From Glandiceps talaboti (Eukaryota > Hemichordata > Enteropneusta > Spengelidae): a stretch of 64,000 nt of DNA. Of this stretch, positions 29,819 to 42,428 are shown piece by piece. The translations under genes and the position numbers were made by a program. The stretch spans positions 11,223,546 through 11,287,545 of the forward strand of contig NC_135557.1 in assembly GCF_964340395.1 (NCBI RefSeq), read 5' to 3'. Under the pieces are notes generated by a model. It made no database searches and was not told the DNA's origin. It was given only the letters and a program-made list of their open reading frames with translations. Position 1 is the first letter of the stretch; each line of letters opens with the position of its first letter.

Positions 29819-31299
29819 GTTCGAAACTTGTCTGTTTTACAAATAATACAAAAGGGGAAGAAGGGAACTTGTAATGAGTCAAATTATGCTAACAAATAAA
29901 TAATAATTGTTTCATTAGTCAATATACACTCATAAAACTAGTGGTGTACAAACTACATTCAATTTTGAAACTGATGACGGATTCATTGGAATCCCTTAAA
30001 TTTAGGGTGTGGAACATGGTTTGATATTAGCTATATTTCTCATTTCGTGGTCAGTCGTTGGACGGTGAACAACAACTTAAAGAAAGAGCAGCTAGCGGTA
30101 AGTCTTTGAACTTTGCATTTTGTTTTTAAATTCTGCAAACTTTTAAAATTGTGGTATAATGTAAACTAGTGATGTTTATGAAGATGTAGTGGCTGTTATC
30201 CTTTCAATTTTTTTGGCTAAAGAAATTCTGACCGACGCCTTGTTTGCCTACTTTTTCGTTGTAATTGCTCCAAACTGCATAGCAGAGAGACTTGCCTATC
30301 TGACACGCCATACTTGCTCGGCAGTGTATATATAGACGACATTTTAAAGCCAGATATTCAATTCGCAGAGCTGCGACTGCACGATATATATCTTCTCTTG
30401 TCGCCTAATTTCAACACCAGTACGATTAAATCTTTTCCATTTTTATTCGTTATACCTTTCTCAAGACACAATATATTTTTCTGTAGAGGACGAGGCTTAT
30501 TCAGCTATTTGACTATACGTGCATTTGGCTGCCTTGGATTACGGTTTGAACTCTTTGGTCTATAATAAAGTATTTGTGGTTTTTTTTTCAAGAGCTGGAG
30601 TCTAAATGAGATCCACTTTACTGTTTTCTTTCTTTCTTGTTTTCGATTTTGCTTTGTATTAAATGTGGTACATTGTCGAACAAATCATAAATGTCCACAT
30701 AATTGTACCTAAAATGTTACCTTCTGTAGGGAAAATGCAAGACTGTAAACGGCATTTTGTCATCCGCAATTTCCTCAGTATGGAAATGCTACAAATGTAT
30801 TTAAGTCTAAAATTTGATCTATAAAATAGTTTAAAATGGGGTACTGATTTTGGGCCGAAATGTGTCTAACATGAGGTTTGGGTTTGGCAGTTTTGGCCAC
30901 GTACCCTTACCAGAGCCGACAACTGGCATGATACCGTTCAAGTTTTTTTCTCTACGGGATTTGAGTGGATATTATAAGAATGCCCTTGCCGTATCAATAT
31001 TGGTTGCAGAAAGCAGTCTCTATTACATGTAATAGAAAAATATCTGGCAGTCTCTATTTTCAAATTAAAGGAAACAGGTGTGCCTTTTATGATGTACCTT
31101 GTTAATATATGATTTCTAAGAGTACGTGACTATTTCTTATCTTTCCATGTATTTAAATCTCATCAGTGTTTTGTTAATTCCGTGTCTACCAATTAGCCTG
31201 ACTAGATCAATATACTAAGCCTGATAGCCAAATCTCAAAGTGTCTGGAATAAGTTGCTCGCTATTATATCAGTGTCACTGGACAAAAACAAGTGACGCT
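29819..31299. repeat. Exon-block unit 2 (1,481 bp)
   Basis: Near-identical to unit 1. Both units contain the same 60-codon open frame (29,369 and 30,850), a by-product of recent duplication. Confidence 0.92.
30055..30097 (+). other. Candidate 5' non-coding exon B3
   Basis: Same 43-nt segment and GTAAGT donor as B2. Confidence 0.45.
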
Positions 31300-31826
31300 G
31301 TTCGAAACTTGTCTGTTTTACAAATAATACAAAAGGGGAAGAAGGGAACTTGTAATGAGTCAAATTATGCTAACAAATAAACAATAATTGTTTCATTAGT
31401 CAATATACACTCATAAAACTAGTGGTGTACAAACTACATTCAATTTTGAAACTGATGACGGATTCATTGGAATCCCTTAAATTTAGGGTGTGGAACATGG
31501 TTTGATATTAGCTATATTTCTCATTTCGTGGTCAGTCGTTGGACGGTGAACAGCAACTTAAAGAAAGAGCAGCTAGCGGTAAGTCTTTGAACTTTGCATT
31601 TTGTGTTTAAATTCTGCAAACCTTTAAAATTGTGGTATAATGTATACTAATGATGTATACGAAGCTGTAGTGGCTGTTATCCTTTCAATTTTTTTGGCTA
31701 AAGAAATTCTGACCGACGCCTTGTTTGCCAACTTTTTCGTTGTAATTGCTCCAAACTGCATGGCAGAGAGACTTGCCTATCTGACACGCCATACTTGCTC
31801 GGCAGTGTATATATAGACGACATTTT
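31300..31826. repeat. Exon-block unit 3 (truncated)
   Basis: Matches the first roughly 530 bp of units 1 and 2, then stops abruptly after GACGACATTTTAA, where TACTCCGTC-family sequence begins. Confidence 0.88.
31536..31578 (+). other. Candidate 5' non-coding exon B4
   Basis: Differs from B2 and B3 by one base (AACAGCAAC for AACAACAAC). GTAAGT donor retained. Confidence 0.45.
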
Positions 31827-32374
31827 AATAAGGACAAAAGCTGTAAAAGGGGGAGGGGAGACAATGCAGGACAGAGTCCCGACTTACTCCGTCGGCTATT
31901 CCTGCTTGTAGTCGGGCCTAGTCAAGATTGAGGACTTTCTTACATCGTCGCTTCTTACCTTTAATTTGCAATATCAGGATCGAGTGCTGATTTACCCCGT
32001 CCGCTAGGCCCGCTTATAGTCGGGGTAAGGCATGACTCGATTTTGAAATGGGCCCTAAAGTTCTCAAATGCCATGAGGAAATCCTAACTTACTCCGTCTG
32101 CAAGCAGGCCAACACGTTTTTGATATTAGCATTCGCATAAACGTCCATTGGTTTGACTTGTCTGTCAGTTTCAAGTCATAATTTATCATCATAAATATGG
32201 CATTTTAATTTCGTCATGGCACCTTTCGCCTAAATTTATGTCTTGTAATTTTATTACCAATTTACTAATTTGTTACTCTTAAATTTGAAAACATTTTCAA
32301 CCACATTGTTTTACAAATAATAAAAACGAGAAAAGAGAAGTTGTTACGAGTCAATGTGTCAAAGCTACCTTCAA
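31827..32374. repeat. TACTCCGTC-family block, copy near 32 kb
   Basis: Carries two versions of the GACTTACTCCGTC string and a TCGGGGTAAGGCATGACTCG segment. Matches 36,860-37,405 closely. Confidence 0.8.
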
Positions 32375-32672
32375 TTGTAAAAGACGATTTCCATCCAGCA
32401 CGTAATTTATTCCAACTTATGCGCTCAGGCGAGCGGTACCGTTCGATCAAATCAGGTTCGAATCGCACATTGTTTAGCTTTTACCCAACTGCAGTCCGCA
32501 CTCTTAATGAATCAATTTAAGTTCTATATTGACGCATCAATCTCGTGTTAGGAGTCCTCTACAGAATATTGTTTTTGTAAAATTTTCATTAGACGCAAAA
32601 TCAATGCACATTTCAATATATGTATCAGTATATATATGACAATAAAACACATATCATATCATATCATCACAA
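32375..32672. mobile_element. 298-bp insertion, probable SINE-like element
   Basis: The flanks CTACCTTCAA and CTTTATAA are joined directly in the paralogous block at about 37,409-37,424, so this segment is an insertion or was lost there. It contains GGTTCGAATCGCAC, resembling a pol III B box, and ends in repeated ATATC units, as SINE tails often do. A convincing A box is not evident. Confidence 0.55.
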
Positions 32673-33340
32673 CTTTATAAAAGATGACGCAGTTATTATA
32701 TTCATTAAAAAGTTGATTTATTAGTGATATCCAATTTGTAATTTGTGACCACCATTCAATACTCTACCGTCACTTCCAAGCGACAGAAATTACACCACAC
32801 AGTCACACCCTTATCACCCCATTGTCGATAACATCTTGTTTATTGATTCGTGAGCGGAATCTGTCGAAATTTGACATGTAATTTATCCATGTATCATTAC
32901 CAACTCACAATAACTCAATGGTAGGTGACGGCTTGGGAACGCTAATCTAGGAAATAAATAAATGTTTCGTCAACTTTGTGGTTTGGAGAATTATCGCATA
33001 TTTTTACACCACATAATTTTGCGGGAATGCCAGGAAATACAAGGAATAACGACTTACTCCGTCTGGAAGCAGGCTAACACGTTGTGTATAAGTTGAAGTA
33101 TTGGCATAAACGTCCATTCGTTTGACTTGTCTATCAGTTTCATGTCACGATAAATAACGATAGAGGTTGTGTGTTAATTTATCATAAAAATCTGGTATTT
33201 TCATTTTGTTATGGCACGTCTCGCCTAAATTCAAGCTTGTCAATCCACTACCAGTTTGCTAATTCATTGGTCTTAAAATGGTAAGCATTTTCAACCCCCA
33301 GTTTGTTGTAGTAATGCCACGATCCTAAAAAAATATCTTG
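32673..33340. repeat. Continuation of the TACTCCGTC-family block
   Basis: Matches 37,425-37,870, 47,790-48,090 and 50,740-51,010. Landmarks are ATTACACCACACAGTCACAC, TCCATGTATCATTA and TTTGGAGAATTATCGCATAT. Ends CCAGTTTGTTGTAGTAATGC before a microsatellite. Confidence 0.8.
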
Positions 33341-33342
33341 TC

Positions 33343-33561
<219 letters not shown>

Positions 33562-33599
33562 ACTCCATACCCTCCTCGCCCAGACATATCTCTTTGTTA

Positions 33600-34745
33600 T
33601 ATAACTTTGTTTAATTTTATGACCGTAAATTAGACCACTCTAAGTGTCAGATCTAAATCCGGTTAAGACGCTTGAAAAAAAAAGTGTTGATGTTTGAAAC
33701 GTGTCTGTTTTACAAATAATAAAAAATGGGAAAAAGAGAACTTGCTATACGTCAAATTATGATAACAAATAAACAAGGCTTGTTTCATCCATCAATATAC
33801 ACACATATAACATATAATGCATATATATACTTTAATATATTCAATCTCTGCATGCAAGTGTTGACAAACACATTTATGTCATTACTATGTCTTATCAGTT
33901 TATGGTAATTGTGTTTGATGAGTGTGTAGATTTTGTCATTCACACATTTTAGTTAACGCATTGGTGGTTATTTTTACAAGCCCCTCCTTAAGATTAATAT
34001 GCATGAAAATTTAGCTATTGACTTCTGTTTGTGCTTATTTATATCCTGATGACATTCGCTAGACCTCGGATGTTCCATCCTCGATAGCGTTGTTCGGCTG
34101 TGTGTCGTATTTTATCGGAAGAACATCCGAGGGCTAGCTGATAGACTAGGCATCACTGTACCTCAAGGAGAAATTGTTCCACTACTGTATTTGGAAGTTT
34201 CACGCACGGCGGTACGCGATACGGACCACCAGTAATGACATAGCGCAGTTTAATTTCAGGGTTGTGGAAGTGTGGTTTTGACATTTATATTGTCGATAAA
34301 TGTTTTTTTTTTACCTATTCAAAAAGAATAACTACTTTCCTACGTTTGTTGGTACAGTAACATTCCTAAATCATCGAGTTGAATTGAGATATCTTGATGT
34401 TCGGCAACATGTCAACAAAACATTTGTCCAAACTTGAAAACAACGTACGTTGGTGGAGGGTCTATTATAAGTTGGCTGATTGAAAATGAACAATATTAAT
34501 CTAATGGCTATGATGTTTTTCAAAACCAACAACTGCATAGAGTATTGACTTTCTTTACTTCTCGTCCATGTCAGAGAATTAGATGTCATTCAATAAAATA
34601 AATTTTGATGGTCAATACCCCTGGAAAATGACCCAAATCAAGTGTATCAACCCTGGCCCAGGCAGCCGGTCAGAAATGAATCTACCCTGCGCGAGCTTAT
34701 GGGCTTTTCCTAGTTATGATATTAGGCAAAATAAATAATAAGTGA
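33600..34745. other. Intergenic sequence between duplicated blocks
   Basis: Contains another partial copy of the unit's upstream part (about 33,690-33,810) and a 17-bp inverted repeat at about 34,069-34,138 (CCTCGGATGTT / AACATCCGAGG). No gene supported. Confidence 0.5.
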
Positions 34746-34750
34746 CTTAG

Positions 34751-34921
34751 AGAGTGAGTGAGTGAGTGAGTGAGTAGGGGAGTGGGTGGGTGGGTGGGAT
34801 TTGGGTGAGTGAGTGAGTGAGTGAGTGAGTGAGTGAGTGAGTGAGTGAGTGAGTGAGTGATTGAGAGTGAGTGAGTGAGTGAGTGAGTGAGTGAGTGAGT
34901 GAGTGAGTGAGTGAGTGAGTG
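34751..34921. repeat. (GTGA)n microsatellite
   Basis: GTGA runs with GGGT interruptions near 34,780. It directly precedes an exon-block upstream module. Confidence 0.96.
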
Positions 34922-34984
34922 AAAACAAAATGAGTCTCGTAATGAGTGAGTGAGTCTACTGGTAGAGCTTTGTAGTGTCGATTA

Positions 34985-35233
34985 AGGCCTTCCGAGGAAT
35001 GCTGCGATTTGGACAATAAATATATAACACCATTTGTCATTCACGTCGTGGCAATGTTTGTTTTAATACAGTGAATGTTATAGTTTGAGTTGCTGTACAG
35101 TTAAAAAATGCCAAATACATAACTAATTAATAATAACAATTTGACATCTTAATAAACTAATATATCATATGGTGTTGAAACAAAGACTGACATCTGGATT
35201 TGATATAAGCTACATTTCTCATTTTCTGGTCAG
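34985..35233 (+). promoter_or_regulatory. Conserved upstream module before candidate exon B5
   Basis: Shares GAATGCTGCGATTTGGACAA and a TAATATATCATA string with the modules at 38.7 and 49.8 kb. The CCAAT string of the other copies is changed here to CAAATACATAACT. Confidence 0.35.
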
Positions 35234-35279
35234 TCGTTGGACCGTGAACAACTTGCAGAAATAGCAGTTACTTTTAGCG
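35234..35279 (+). other. Candidate 5' non-coding exon B5
   Basis: TCGTTGGACCGTGAAC...ACTTTTAGCG then GTAAGT. Preceded by CAG. Confidence 0.42.
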
Positions 35280-36150
35280 GTAAGTCTTCTTGTAATTCTG
35301 CGAACTTTAAAAGTTTAACGTTTACTAATAGTCAAGATGAAGCTATAGTAGCTGTTATCTTTTCAATTTTGTTAGCTAAGGAATTTCTACTTTATTCGTC
35401 GATTTGCTAACTTGTAATCGCTTCGGACTGCATAACCCAGAGACTTGCATATTTGACACACCATACTGGTGCGGCAGTGTATAAACGAAATTTACAAGCC
35501 AGACAGCCAAAGTCTCAGGCCCAAGACTATGCGATGGACAAAATATTTTGCTACCTAGTTCTCCCATGAATATGAATTAACGATTAACTACAGTGGTATT
35601 AATAACACGGAATAATTTGTCCCCTTTTTCATCACCATACCATTCTCACGACGCGAGATGTTGTTTGGCCTGTGATGGGGGAGGCTACTCCCCACATTTG
35701 ACTAAAATTTGACGTAAAACCAGAAATGGACTAAGCGGGATATTGTTTTTTGTGTCAAAATATGTCTAGCATCAGGTCTGAGGTCGGCAATGTTGACCAC
35801 GCACGCTTACCAGAGCTGACCACCGGTAGCGTTCCGGTTTTTTTTTCTCTACGAGATTTGAATTGACATGATAATGTCCTTGGCGTATATATTGGTTGCA
35901 AAAGGACCTACAAGTAATGCATAAATACCTGTCAATCTCTAGTTGTGCAAATTAAACGAAACAAGTGTGCGTTTTATGATGTACCTTGATTATCTACGGA
36001 TATTAAAAGTACATCTGTCTATTTGTCATTTTAAAAGTCTCTGCCATACTGTGTTTGTCTCTTTGCTTTATGATACTTCACCTCCCAAATCTATCTCCGT
36101 TTTCCTTTAATTCCCCGACTATTTAAGTATACCGAGCAACATAGTCAAGT
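35280..36150. repeat. Downstream module of the exon block, copy at B5
   Basis: Same order of landmarks as 16,003-16,860. A further partial copy follows the CT tract at about 36,340-36,620 and repeats about 35,700-35,780 almost exactly. Confidence 0.72.
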
Positions 36151-36160
36151 CTATGTCCGG

Positions 36161-36327
<167 letters not shown>

Positions 36328-36339
36328 AGCTGAGCTAAA

Positions 36340-36860
36340 AAGTCTCAAATGGGATCCACTCTACTTTTCGATTTTGCTTTGTCTCAAATGAGATCCATTG
36401 TTTACGAAATCATTAACGTGCAATTGATTGTACGTAAAATGTTGCCTCCTGTGGGGAAAATGCAAGACTACAATCGAACTTTTGCGATCCAAAATCTCCT
36501 TAGTATGGAACTAATACAACTGTAGTTTGGTCTAAAATTTGACGTAAAACCAGAAATGGACTAAGCGGGATACTGTTTTTTGTGTCAAAATATGTCTAAC
36601 ATCAGGTCTGGGGTCGGTCTGACCCAGCTCTTTGAATGCACGTATGACTTTTGACCCCATATTTTGAACAAGGTTGTTTCCACGGGTTGTTTTCAGTCAT
36701 CTTTATCGGAAGATTATATAACGGTAAAAACTGTCAACTAATTTATCATTATAAAGCTGCTATTTCAATTATTTTGTGCATTAAAATGCATTTCTGTACG
36801 TACGTTGTCACTCTGCCTTGAAGACTGAGTAGCCAGCTATAGAGACTAGACAAAAGCTAT
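36340..36860. repeat. Partial downstream-module copy and flanking sequence
   Basis: Matches the AAATGTTGCCTCCTGT to ATGTCTAACATCAGGTCTG part of the module, then unrelated sequence to a G run at 36,866. Confidence 0.6.
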
Positions 36861-37870
36861 AAAATGGGGGGGGGGGGGGGGCATTGCAAGTCCGATTCCC
36901 GACTTACACCGTCGTTCAATCCTGCTTGTAGTCGGGTTAAGTCAGGACTTTTTGACATCGTTTCTTCTCACTTTTAATTTGCAATATCAGGATCGAGTGC
37001 TGATTTACCCCGTCCGCTAGGCCCGCTTATAGTCGGGGTAAGGCATGACTCGATTTTGAAATGGGCCCTAAAGTTCTCAAATGCCATGAGGATATCCTAA
37101 CTTACTCCGTCTGCAATCAGGCCAACACGATTTTAATATTAGTATTTGCATAAACGTCCATTGGTTTGAGTTGTCTGTCAGTTTCAAGTCATAATAAAAT
37201 AACGGTAGAAATTGTCTTCTAATTTATCATCATAAATATGGCATTTTAGTTTCGTCATGGCACCTTTCGCCTATATTTATGTCTTGCAATTTTATTACCA
37301 ATTTGCTAATTTGTTGCTCTTAAATTTGAAAACATTTTCAACCACAATGTGTTTTACAAATAATAAAAACGAGAAAAGAGAAGTTGTTACGAGTCAATGT
37401 GTCAAAGCTACCTTCAACTTTATAAGAGATGACGCAGTTATTATATTCATTAAAAAGTTGATTTTTTAGTGATATCCAATTTGTAATATGTGACCACCAT
37501 TCAATACTCTACCGTCACTTCCAAGAGACAGAAATTACACCACACAGTCACACCCTTATCACCTCGATAACATATTTTTTTATTGATTCGTGAGCTGAAT
37601 GTGACGAAATATGACAACACGTAATATATCCATGTATCATTATTTACTCACAATAACTCAATGGTGGGTGACAGCTTGGGAACGCTACTCTAGGAAATAA
37701 AGAAATGTGTTGTCAACTTTGGGGTTTGGAGAATTATCGCATATTTTTACACCACATAATTATGCGGGAATGTCAGTAAATACAAGGAATGACGACTTAC
37801 TCCGTCAGCAAGCAGGCCAACACGTTTTGTATTTGTTGAAGTATTAGCATAAACGTCCATTGGTTTGAGT
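36860..37870. repeat. TACTCCGTC-family block, copy near 37 kb
   Basis: Close match to 31,840-33,110 without the 298-bp insertion. It serves as the empty site for that insertion. Confidence 0.82.
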
Positions 37871-38470
37871 ATCTACTAAACACAATGGCAGTTGACGGCT
37901 TGGGACCACGGCTTTAGGAAATAAAAAAAATGGTACTACAAAATATGTGTGCAGACTTTTGACAAAATGTGTCTACGATTTTTTTTTTGCGCCATTGTAG
38001 TTAATCATCTTACAAACTGAAAACACTCCGCACAAGCACAGTAAAATCTAGAACTAATTTAATAATACTAGTAAAACCACGAGCCTGTTTACGGCACTTC
38101 ATCAGCGGTACATGCCTCTTTACGGCACAAATACTTGCTCAACGGTTACAGGCCTCTCTACGGTACTTCGAAGGGACAAAATGATCTCAGCTTGCGAGAA
38201 TGTGGTTTATACCCGGAGCAAAAATAAATTCACTTCTGATGTTGTTTCTTAGCGACAAAGTTATGGTGGAACTCGGGGCTAAAGTAATGAACTGTCATTA
38301 TCTATAACGACTTAGGTATGATAGGGAACTGCCTATCAAAAGCTCTCATGTCCTTTCTTCTGTTGACAAGGTTTAACATCAAAAGAATTAATTGTATGAA
38401 AAGTTAAAGGTTATTAACACATGGAAATTGGTTAAAATTAATGTTTGCTCATTTACTTATAATTTGTTTT
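37871..38470. other. Non-coding sequence related to 48.5-49.1 kb
   Basis: Shares GCCTGTTTACGGCACTT and a TTATACCC.GAGCAAAAATAAA string with 48,715-48,870. No gene recognised. Confidence 0.55.
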
Positions 38471-38472
38471 TG

Positions 38473-38635
38473 AGTGAGTGAGTGAGTGAGTGAGTGAGTG
38501 AGTGAGTGCGGGAGTGAGTGAGTGAGTGAGTGAGTGAGTGAGTGAGTGAGTGAGTGAGTGAGTGAGTGAGTGAGTGAGTGAGTGAGTGAGTGAGTGCGGG
38601 AGTGAGTGAGTGAGTGAGTGAGTGAGTGAGTGAGT
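38473..38635. repeat. (GTGA)n microsatellite
   Basis: About 40 units with two identical GCGG interruptions, suggesting internal duplication. Confidence 0.97.
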
Positions 38636-38689
38636 CTGCTGAGTAAGAGAGTCTACTGGTAGAACCGTGTAGTGTCGATTAAGGCCGTC

Positions 38690-38919
38690 AGAGGAATGCT
38701 GCGATTTGAACAATAAATGTATGACAAAATTTTTCATTCACGTCGTGGCAATGTTTGTTTGAATACGGTGAATATTATATTGTTTGGTTGCTCTGCCGAC
38801 AAAGAAATGTCCAATAAGAAAGTAAATAATATCAATTTGACAGTCTAATATATCAGGGTGTTGAAACAAAGACTGACATCTTGATTTGATATAAGCTACA
38901 TTTCTCATTTTCTGGTCAG
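38690..38919 (+). promoter_or_regulatory. Conserved upstream module before candidate exon B6
   Basis: Carries GTCCAATAAGAAAGTAA at the CCAAT position and a CTAATATATCA string. It is the last such module before gene B. Confidence 0.4.
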
Positions 38920-38959
38920 TCGTTGGACCGTGAACAACTTGCAGAAAGAACAGCTAACG
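38920..38959 (+). other. Candidate 5' non-coding exon B6 (nearest to gene B)
   Basis: TCGTTGGACCGTGAACAAC through CAGCTAACG, followed by GTATGT rather than GTAAGT. It lies about 2.1 kb before the coding start of gene B. Confidence 0.45.
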
Positions 38960-40090
38960 GTATGTCTGTGTGAAATTCGCATTCTTTTTATTCTGCAAAC
39001 TTTGAAAATGTGGTATAACATATAATAATTTACAATATGAAGCTGTAGTGGCTGTTATCTTTTAAATTTTGTTAGCTAATGAATTTCTACTTGATTCGTT
39101 GTTTTGCTAACTTGTTCGTTTGTAATCGCTTCGGACTGCATAGCCCAGAGACTTGCCTCTCTGCACAGTGGTCTCTGACACGCCATACTGGCTCGGCAGT
39201 GTATACACACAGACAACTAACACAGTTATCTGTGGTATAAATGACATTTATAAGCCAGATAGCCAAGTCTCAGGGCCACGACTGTATAAGGGACAAATTA
39301 TTTTGCTCCCAAATTCCCGCAAAAGTATGAATACATGCTTTACCAAATCAGGCATACACGTATGCGATACACGTACATGTTCTAAGGCTTTGTAAACAAT
39401 TGTCAAGATTAATAAGTACAGTGGTACTAGTAACATGGATTCTTGCCTTTTTTTTTCATCGTCATACCCTTCTCACAACCACAGATGTTTCTTTATCTCC
39501 CGAAGGAGAGGGGAGACTACTCCCTATTTGACTATACATATATTTGACCGCCAATTCAGGTGTGTTTTCAAGCCCTTTGGTCTAATATTGAGTGTTTTTC
39601 ATATTTTCCATTTTTCTTCGTTTTATTAAAATGAGCTCCATTATCTACCAAATCATAAATGTGCCATTAATTGTGCCTAAAATGTTGCCTCCTGTAGAGC
39701 AATGCAAGACTGAAAACAAATTTTGCGATCCGCAATTTCCTTAGTATGGATCTACTACGAATGTATGTTGGTCTAAAATCTGACCTAAAAACAGAAATAG
39801 ATTAAATGGGGTATTAATTTTGGGTGAAAATATGTCTAACATAAGGTCTGGGGTTGGCAGTGTTGATCACGCACCCCTACCACTGTACCAGAGCTGACCA
39901 CCGATACCGTTCCGGATTTTTTTCTCTACAAGATTTGAATTGATATGATAGAATGTCTTTAGCATATCTGTTGGTTGCAAAAAGCCCTACATGTAATGTA
40001 TAAATAATTGATAATCTCTAGTTGTGCAAATTAAACGAAACAAGTGTGCGTTTGTATGGTGTACCTTGAATATCTATGGATACTAAAAGT
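38960..40090. repeat. Downstream module of the exon block, copy at B6
   Basis: Full-length copy with the ACTATACATATATTTG, TGGGGTATTAATTTTGGG and TTAAACGAAACAAGTGTGCG landmarks. Confidence 0.75.
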
Positions 40091-40144
40091 ACTCCGTTTT
40101 CGTTAATTCCGCGACTAGTTAAGTATACCGAGCAACATAGCAAA

Positions 40145-40147
40145 GTC

Positions 40148-40201
<54 letters not shown>

Positions 40202-40260
40202 AGTCTGCAGTCTGTCTGTCAATCTGCCTGTCTGTTTGTCTCTCTGTCTGTATCTCTGGC
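40145..40260. repeat. (GTCT)n microsatellite
   Basis: About 14 GTCT units with a degenerate tail. Confidence 0.95.
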
Positions 40261-40316
40261 ACAAGAACAAGTGGCTCATTATTATATCAGATATCTTCCT
40301 GATATCAATGCCCAAT

Positions 40317-40559
<243 letters not shown>

Positions 40560-40635
40560 CAATAACAACAACTGCATACCTTGGTGGAACTTTCAACATC
40601 GACAACTGGAAATACATTATTAGCGTTCACGGGGG

Positions 40636-40895
40636 TTTGATACAACAATGCATAGAATATAGGAACCAAATTCAAGATAGCAATATCGCACTTTTCTTGC
40701 CACAATTAAACTGAATGAAATAAACTGTTTAAACACACTTCTACGAGATAGACACACGGGTGCCATTTTCAGTGTCATTGCTTTGACGTCTGTGTTTGAT
40801 GTCTGCATCACAAGTCTACATGGTGGCAAGTACTTTAAGTTCATTCCACACAGACATAATATCGCAAGAAACAGTACCTATTCCATCTTTCTAAG
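40636..40895. mobile_element. Foldback-family copy upstream of Ly6 gene B
   Basis: TTTGATACAACAATGCATAG on the left, GTGTTTGATGTCTGCATCAC and ATATCGCAAGAAAC on the right. Equivalent in position to 17,983 and 51,209. Confidence 0.65.
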
Positions 40896-41053
40896 CTAGT
40901 CGTGTATCATTTTCTTCTTGGTCCCTGCTTGGATGGATCACACTGAGCAACTGAACGGAAACTTGGGACAAAGTATTAGTTGTTCTTACTTTGATGCTAC
41001 CTTTATAGTGATTCCATGATTTTTGCGTTTTCTTTTAATTAGCAAACACAACA

Positions 41054-42387
41054 ATGGCACAGGTTATCAAGATTGCAGTGTATCTCGTTGTCTTGGCATT
41101 AGTAGCTACAGGTAAGTATAGGAAGGCATATGAAAACGATTTTGAAATACTGTTTCAGAATGAATTTAGATATGCAACATATAAGTGATAAAACAGCAAA
41201 AATCTGTCTCATGACGTACTTGTCATGTGATTCTTAACACAATATCCAGATTTTTTTCAGTTTAAAAATATACCATTGCAAGGAATAGGACAGAAATAAA
41301 ATTAAACATTATAATAACAAGTTTACAAAAACTTCAATTCCGCTCACACAAAATTACAAGTCTGAAATGTTGCCTTATTTTTAAACAAATATTGACCTAC
41401 AGACCTACACAATAAACTACTTAAATGTGTAAATGGATTTTTTTTTAAAAATATAACAAGTATCTAGGTAAATGTAATTGATAAATGAAATAGAGCTCAA
41501 AGATGAAAACTAAATACCAGTAAAAGCGACTTTTCTTAACTTCTAAATTATGTTAATTTGTAAATTCAAAAGAAAATCAATACAGGAACTTCTAACCAGT
41601 TGTAACAGGAAAGGGAAGTAGAGCTTAGGAACGAAACCGGATATTTATCAATCAAATGCCACTAAAAGCGAATTTCTATTTCTCTTTTTGTACACTTTGT
41701 AAACTTGTGTAAACCTAGTAACACTATTAAGTGTCATGTGACACAAAGATGACGTCACATAAATTGTAATGTTCTAATTTTTAATACTACATGTACTTCA
41801 GGTGGTCTTACCCTGAAATGTTATCAATGTAAATGGCTGTCGTCAGGGGCCGGTAGCGATGACAACTGTAAGGAAATCGACGCAGATAAGTCAAACTCAG
41901 TAACCTGTCAGGGAGGGCTTGATCAATGTACGGTAAGATAACTTAATTTGGGGTCTAAGTTAGCCCAACTCAACTACATCCTTATACTATTAAAACATAA
42001 CATGTACATACACATAACCACATATGCACATCTATACATACGCATAGATGTATAGATAGAGACATAGAGGCATGTATACATGCATACGTACACCTGCACT
42101 CCCCATACATACATACATACATACATACATACATACATACATACATACATACATACATACATGCAAACCTACCTACCTACCTACCTACATACATACATAC
42201 CTACCTACCTACATACATACATACATACATACATACATACATACATACATACATACATACATACATACATACAGACATACAGACAGACAGACAGACAGAC
42301 CTACATAGACATACATATACACACACACATACATACATACATACATACATACATACATACATACAGACAGACAGACAGACAGACAGA

Positions 42388-42428
<41 letters not shown>

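Noticed and set aside
29369-31032. Two identical 60-codon open frames
   Set aside because: They are identical because units 1 and 2 are recent copies. The diverged unit 0 does not keep the frame intact, and there is no signal of coding constraint.
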